From: an uncultured Caryophanales bacterium | GTDB lineage: Bacteria > Bacillota_I > Bacilli_A > Acholeplasmatales > Anaeroplasmataceae | Assembly: GCA_946626535.1 (NCBI GenBank) | Contig: CAMOUK010000029.1 | Span: 1 to 15,036 of the forward strand | DNA length: 15,036 nucleotides | Direction: 5' to 3' | The notes under the pieces: generated by a model | Database searches by the model: none | Told to the model about the DNA's origin: nothing | What the model saw: the letters and a program-made list of their open reading frames with translations, nothing else | In this document: one piece after another, positions 13,322-15,036 of the stretch | Numbering within the stretch: the stretch's first letter is position 1 | Layout of the letters: every line of letters starts with the position of its first letter | Program-made: the position numbers and the translations under genes

Positions 13322-15031
13322 ATGAGTAAAATTAACTTTTTTTCACTAGGTGGATTACAAGAAAACGGAAAAAATTTATATTGTTTAGACGTTGATGGCA
13401 AAATATTTGTTTTAGATTGCGGTTTAAAATACCCAACAGCTGAGCTTTATGGCGTCGATGTTATAGTAAACGATATTTCATATCTTATTGAAAATAAAAA
13501 CAGAATAGTTGGTGTATTCTTATCACATGCTCATGATGATCATATTGGTGGAGTTAGTTATCTTTTAAAAGAAATAGATGTTAAAGTTTATGCTTCTAAA
13601 TTTACATTATGTATTTTAAGAGAAAGATTTAAGGAAGATAATTATGTTGAGAAGAAGGATCAGCTTGTTGAGGTAAATAGTAGAACAGCCTTAAAATTTG
13701 ATGAAATTGTTGTCAGATTCTTTGAGGTTGCCCACAATATTCCTGAATGTTTCGGTATTGCTATTAAGACACTTGATGGTTATATTGTTTATACAGCAAA
13801 TTATAATTTTGACCAAAATTCAAAAATTGATTACGCTCATATGTTTAGATCTTTAGCAGTATTTGCTAAAGAAGGTGTATTAGCACTTTTAACTGAATCA
13901 TTAGGTGCTAATAATGAGACATCAAGAGGTACAATTTTAGAGGTTAAATTAAGATTAACTAATATTATTTCATCTGCAGATTCAAGATTGATATTTACAT
14001 TATTCTCATCTGATATTTTAAGAATGCAGCAAATTGTAAATATTGCAATTGAGCATAATAAGAAGATTGCAATTATTGGTAGAAAGACTCAAAAGATTGT
14101 AAGTCAAGCTATAGAACAAGGCTATTTAAAGATTCCTGAAAAGAATTTAGCTAATCTTAAATTCATGGATGAAAACAATAAGAATAATGATAAGAATTTA
14201 GTAGTTCTTGTTACTGGTGAACGTCATGAACCATATTTCATGCTACAAAGAATGGCTAGAGGAATTGATAAATTAATTAAGCTTGAGCCTACTGATCAAA
14301 TTGTTATAATGACTAAGCCAATGCTTGGTACAGAAAAGATGGCATCTAGAACATTAGATATTATTTATCATGTTACATCTAGAATTGTTGAATTAAATCC
14401 AAATCTACTTCCTGCATATTCTGCAAATAGAGAAGAGATAAAAGAAATGATTAATATGCTAATGCCTAAATATATCATTCCTATTATTGGTGAATATAGA
14501 CACCAATATGCAGTAAGAATTATCGCTGATTGTATCGGCTATAAGGATGATCAGGTATTAATTGCTGATAATGGTGATATTTTAACTTTTGAATATGGTA
14601 AATATGTAGGTGTTACAGGGGATGTTGCATCATCTGAGGTTCTAATTGATGGTAAGGCCTTTAAGGATGTATCTGATGTAGTAATGAGAGATAGAGAATT
14701 ACTTGCAGAAGATGGCTTGATTTTAATTACAGCTAATATCAACCCTAGAACAAAGACCATACTTGTTGGACCTGAAATCGTAACTAAAGGCTTCTCTTAT
14801 AGTGATGATTCATCACTAATTGTTGAAATTAAGAATTTATTTATGCTAGTAGCATCTAAATTCTTAACTTCTAAATTTATAAATTGGAGTGAATTTAAAA
14901 CAAATATTAAAAATGAGATTTCTCACTACATTTATAAAGAAACAAAGAGAAATCCAATCATTATTTCAGTATTAATTTCAACTGACCTAGATTTAATTAA
15001 GAGATTAAATGCTGAACAACAAGAAAATTAA
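13322..15031 (+). CDS. RNase J-like protein with a degenerate active site (probable non-catalytic paralogue)
   Basis: The 569-aa protein aligns over its whole length with RNase J, the Firmicutes 5'-3' exonuclease/endonuclease: metallo-beta-lactamase, beta-CASP and C-terminal domains, starting FFSLGGLQENGKN and ending with NWSEFKTNIKNEI and ETKRNPIIISVLIS. The first metal motif is intact (HAHDDHIGG, 69-77), as is H138 (AHNIPE). Other key sites, compared with B. subtilis RNase J1, are changed. TGDFKFD reads TANYNFD, so the metal Asp is N160. SDSTN reads TESLG (191-195). TGSQGEP reads TGERHEP (298-304). HTSGHG reads AYSANR, so the catalytic His is N369. PIHGEYR reads PIIGEYR, so the metal His is I389. 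Catalysis is unlikely; a role like that of RNase J2, which partners J1, is my inference. No ribosome site lies directly before the ATG. The nearest is AAAAGGAGG, 36 bases upstream, across a small hairpin. Confidence 0.88.
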   Translation: MSKINFFSLGGLQENGKNLYCLDVDGKIFVLDCGLKYPTAELYGVDVIVNDISYLIENKNRIVGVFLSHAHDDHIGGVSYLLKEIDVKVYASKFTLCILRERFKEDNYVEKKDQLVEVNSRTALKFDEIVVRFFEVAHNIPECFGIAIKTLDGYIVYTANYNFDQNSKIDYAHMFRSLAVFAKEGVLALLTESLGANNETSRGTILEVKLRLTNIISSADSRLIFTLFSSDILRMQQIVNIAIEHNKKIAIIGRKTQKIVSQAIEQGYLKIPEKNLANLKFMDENNKNNDKNLVVLVTGERHEPYFMLQRMARGIDKLIKLEPTDQIVIMTKPMLGTEKMASRTLDIIYHVTSRIVELNPNLLPAYSANREEIKEMINMLMPKYIIPIIGEYRHQYAVRIIADCIGYKDDQVLIADNGDILTFEYGKYVGVTGDVASSEVLIDGKAFKDVSDVVMRDRELLAEDGLILITANINPRTKTILVGPEIVTKGFSYSDDSSLIVEIKNLFMLVASKFLTSKFINWSEFKTNIKNEISHYIYKETKRNPIIISVLISTDLDLIKRLNAEQQEN

Positions 15032-15036
15032 GATAA

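Overview
The window (15,036 bases, very AT-rich) comes from a low-GC, Gram-positive-type bacterium of the Bacilli or a nearby Tenericutes-like gut lineage. This is an inference from RecU (a Firmicutes/Mollicutes resolvase), an RNase J homologue, a PadR-DUF1700-DUF4097 module, strong AAGGAGG ribosome sites, AGA as the main Arg codon with a tRNA-Arg(UCU) in the window, and TATAAT/TTGNNN-type promoters. UGA is used as a stop, so this is not a Mycoplasma-type code. Pyruvate formate-lyase (PFL) points to anaerobic mixed-acid fermentation. I cannot name the species.

Layout. 1-437: 3' end of metK and its terminator. 441-2517: an operon of an NrnA-like DHH phosphoesterase, the PFL-activating radical-SAM enzyme PflA and a thioredoxin-like protein, ending in a terminator that contains the last stop codon. 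2526-4951: a promoter with a perfect 22-bp palindrome, then PFL encoded in two pieces. The 675-aa catalytic core keeps the Cys-Cys pair but stops just before the glycyl-radical domain. A separate 77-aa gene, with its own AGGAGG and ATG, carries that domain with the RVSGYAV loop. 4952-5323: a 370-base non-coding stretch with a promoter and many nested inverted repeats, probably a structured RNA leader of the next gene, a 555-aa zinc-ribbon/coiled-coil protein of unknown function. 7001-8083: an alpha/beta hydrolase and, on the minus strand, tRNA-Arg(UCU). 8108-10336: an unknown 247-aa protein and the magnesium channel MgtE. 10361-12174: a PadR regulator, a DUF1700 membrane protein and a DUF4097 protein with eight STGN repeats. 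12173-12754 (minus): recU. 12814-13208: a free-standing CBM20-like protein without a signal peptide. 13215-15031: an RNase J homologue that has lost several catalytic residues.

How the parts fit. PflA makes the glycyl radical that PFL needs to convert pyruvate and CoA to acetyl-CoA and formate. All known parts of that system lie within 3.5 kb, with a thioredoxin-like protein between them. The main candidate for a new system is this two-subunit PFL, in which the oxygen-sensitive radical domain is a separate small protein that could be replaced on its own. The second is the RNase J-like protein with a decayed active site, which looks like a structural or regulatory partner of an active RNase J encoded elsewhere. 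The third is the structured leader at about 5003-5300.
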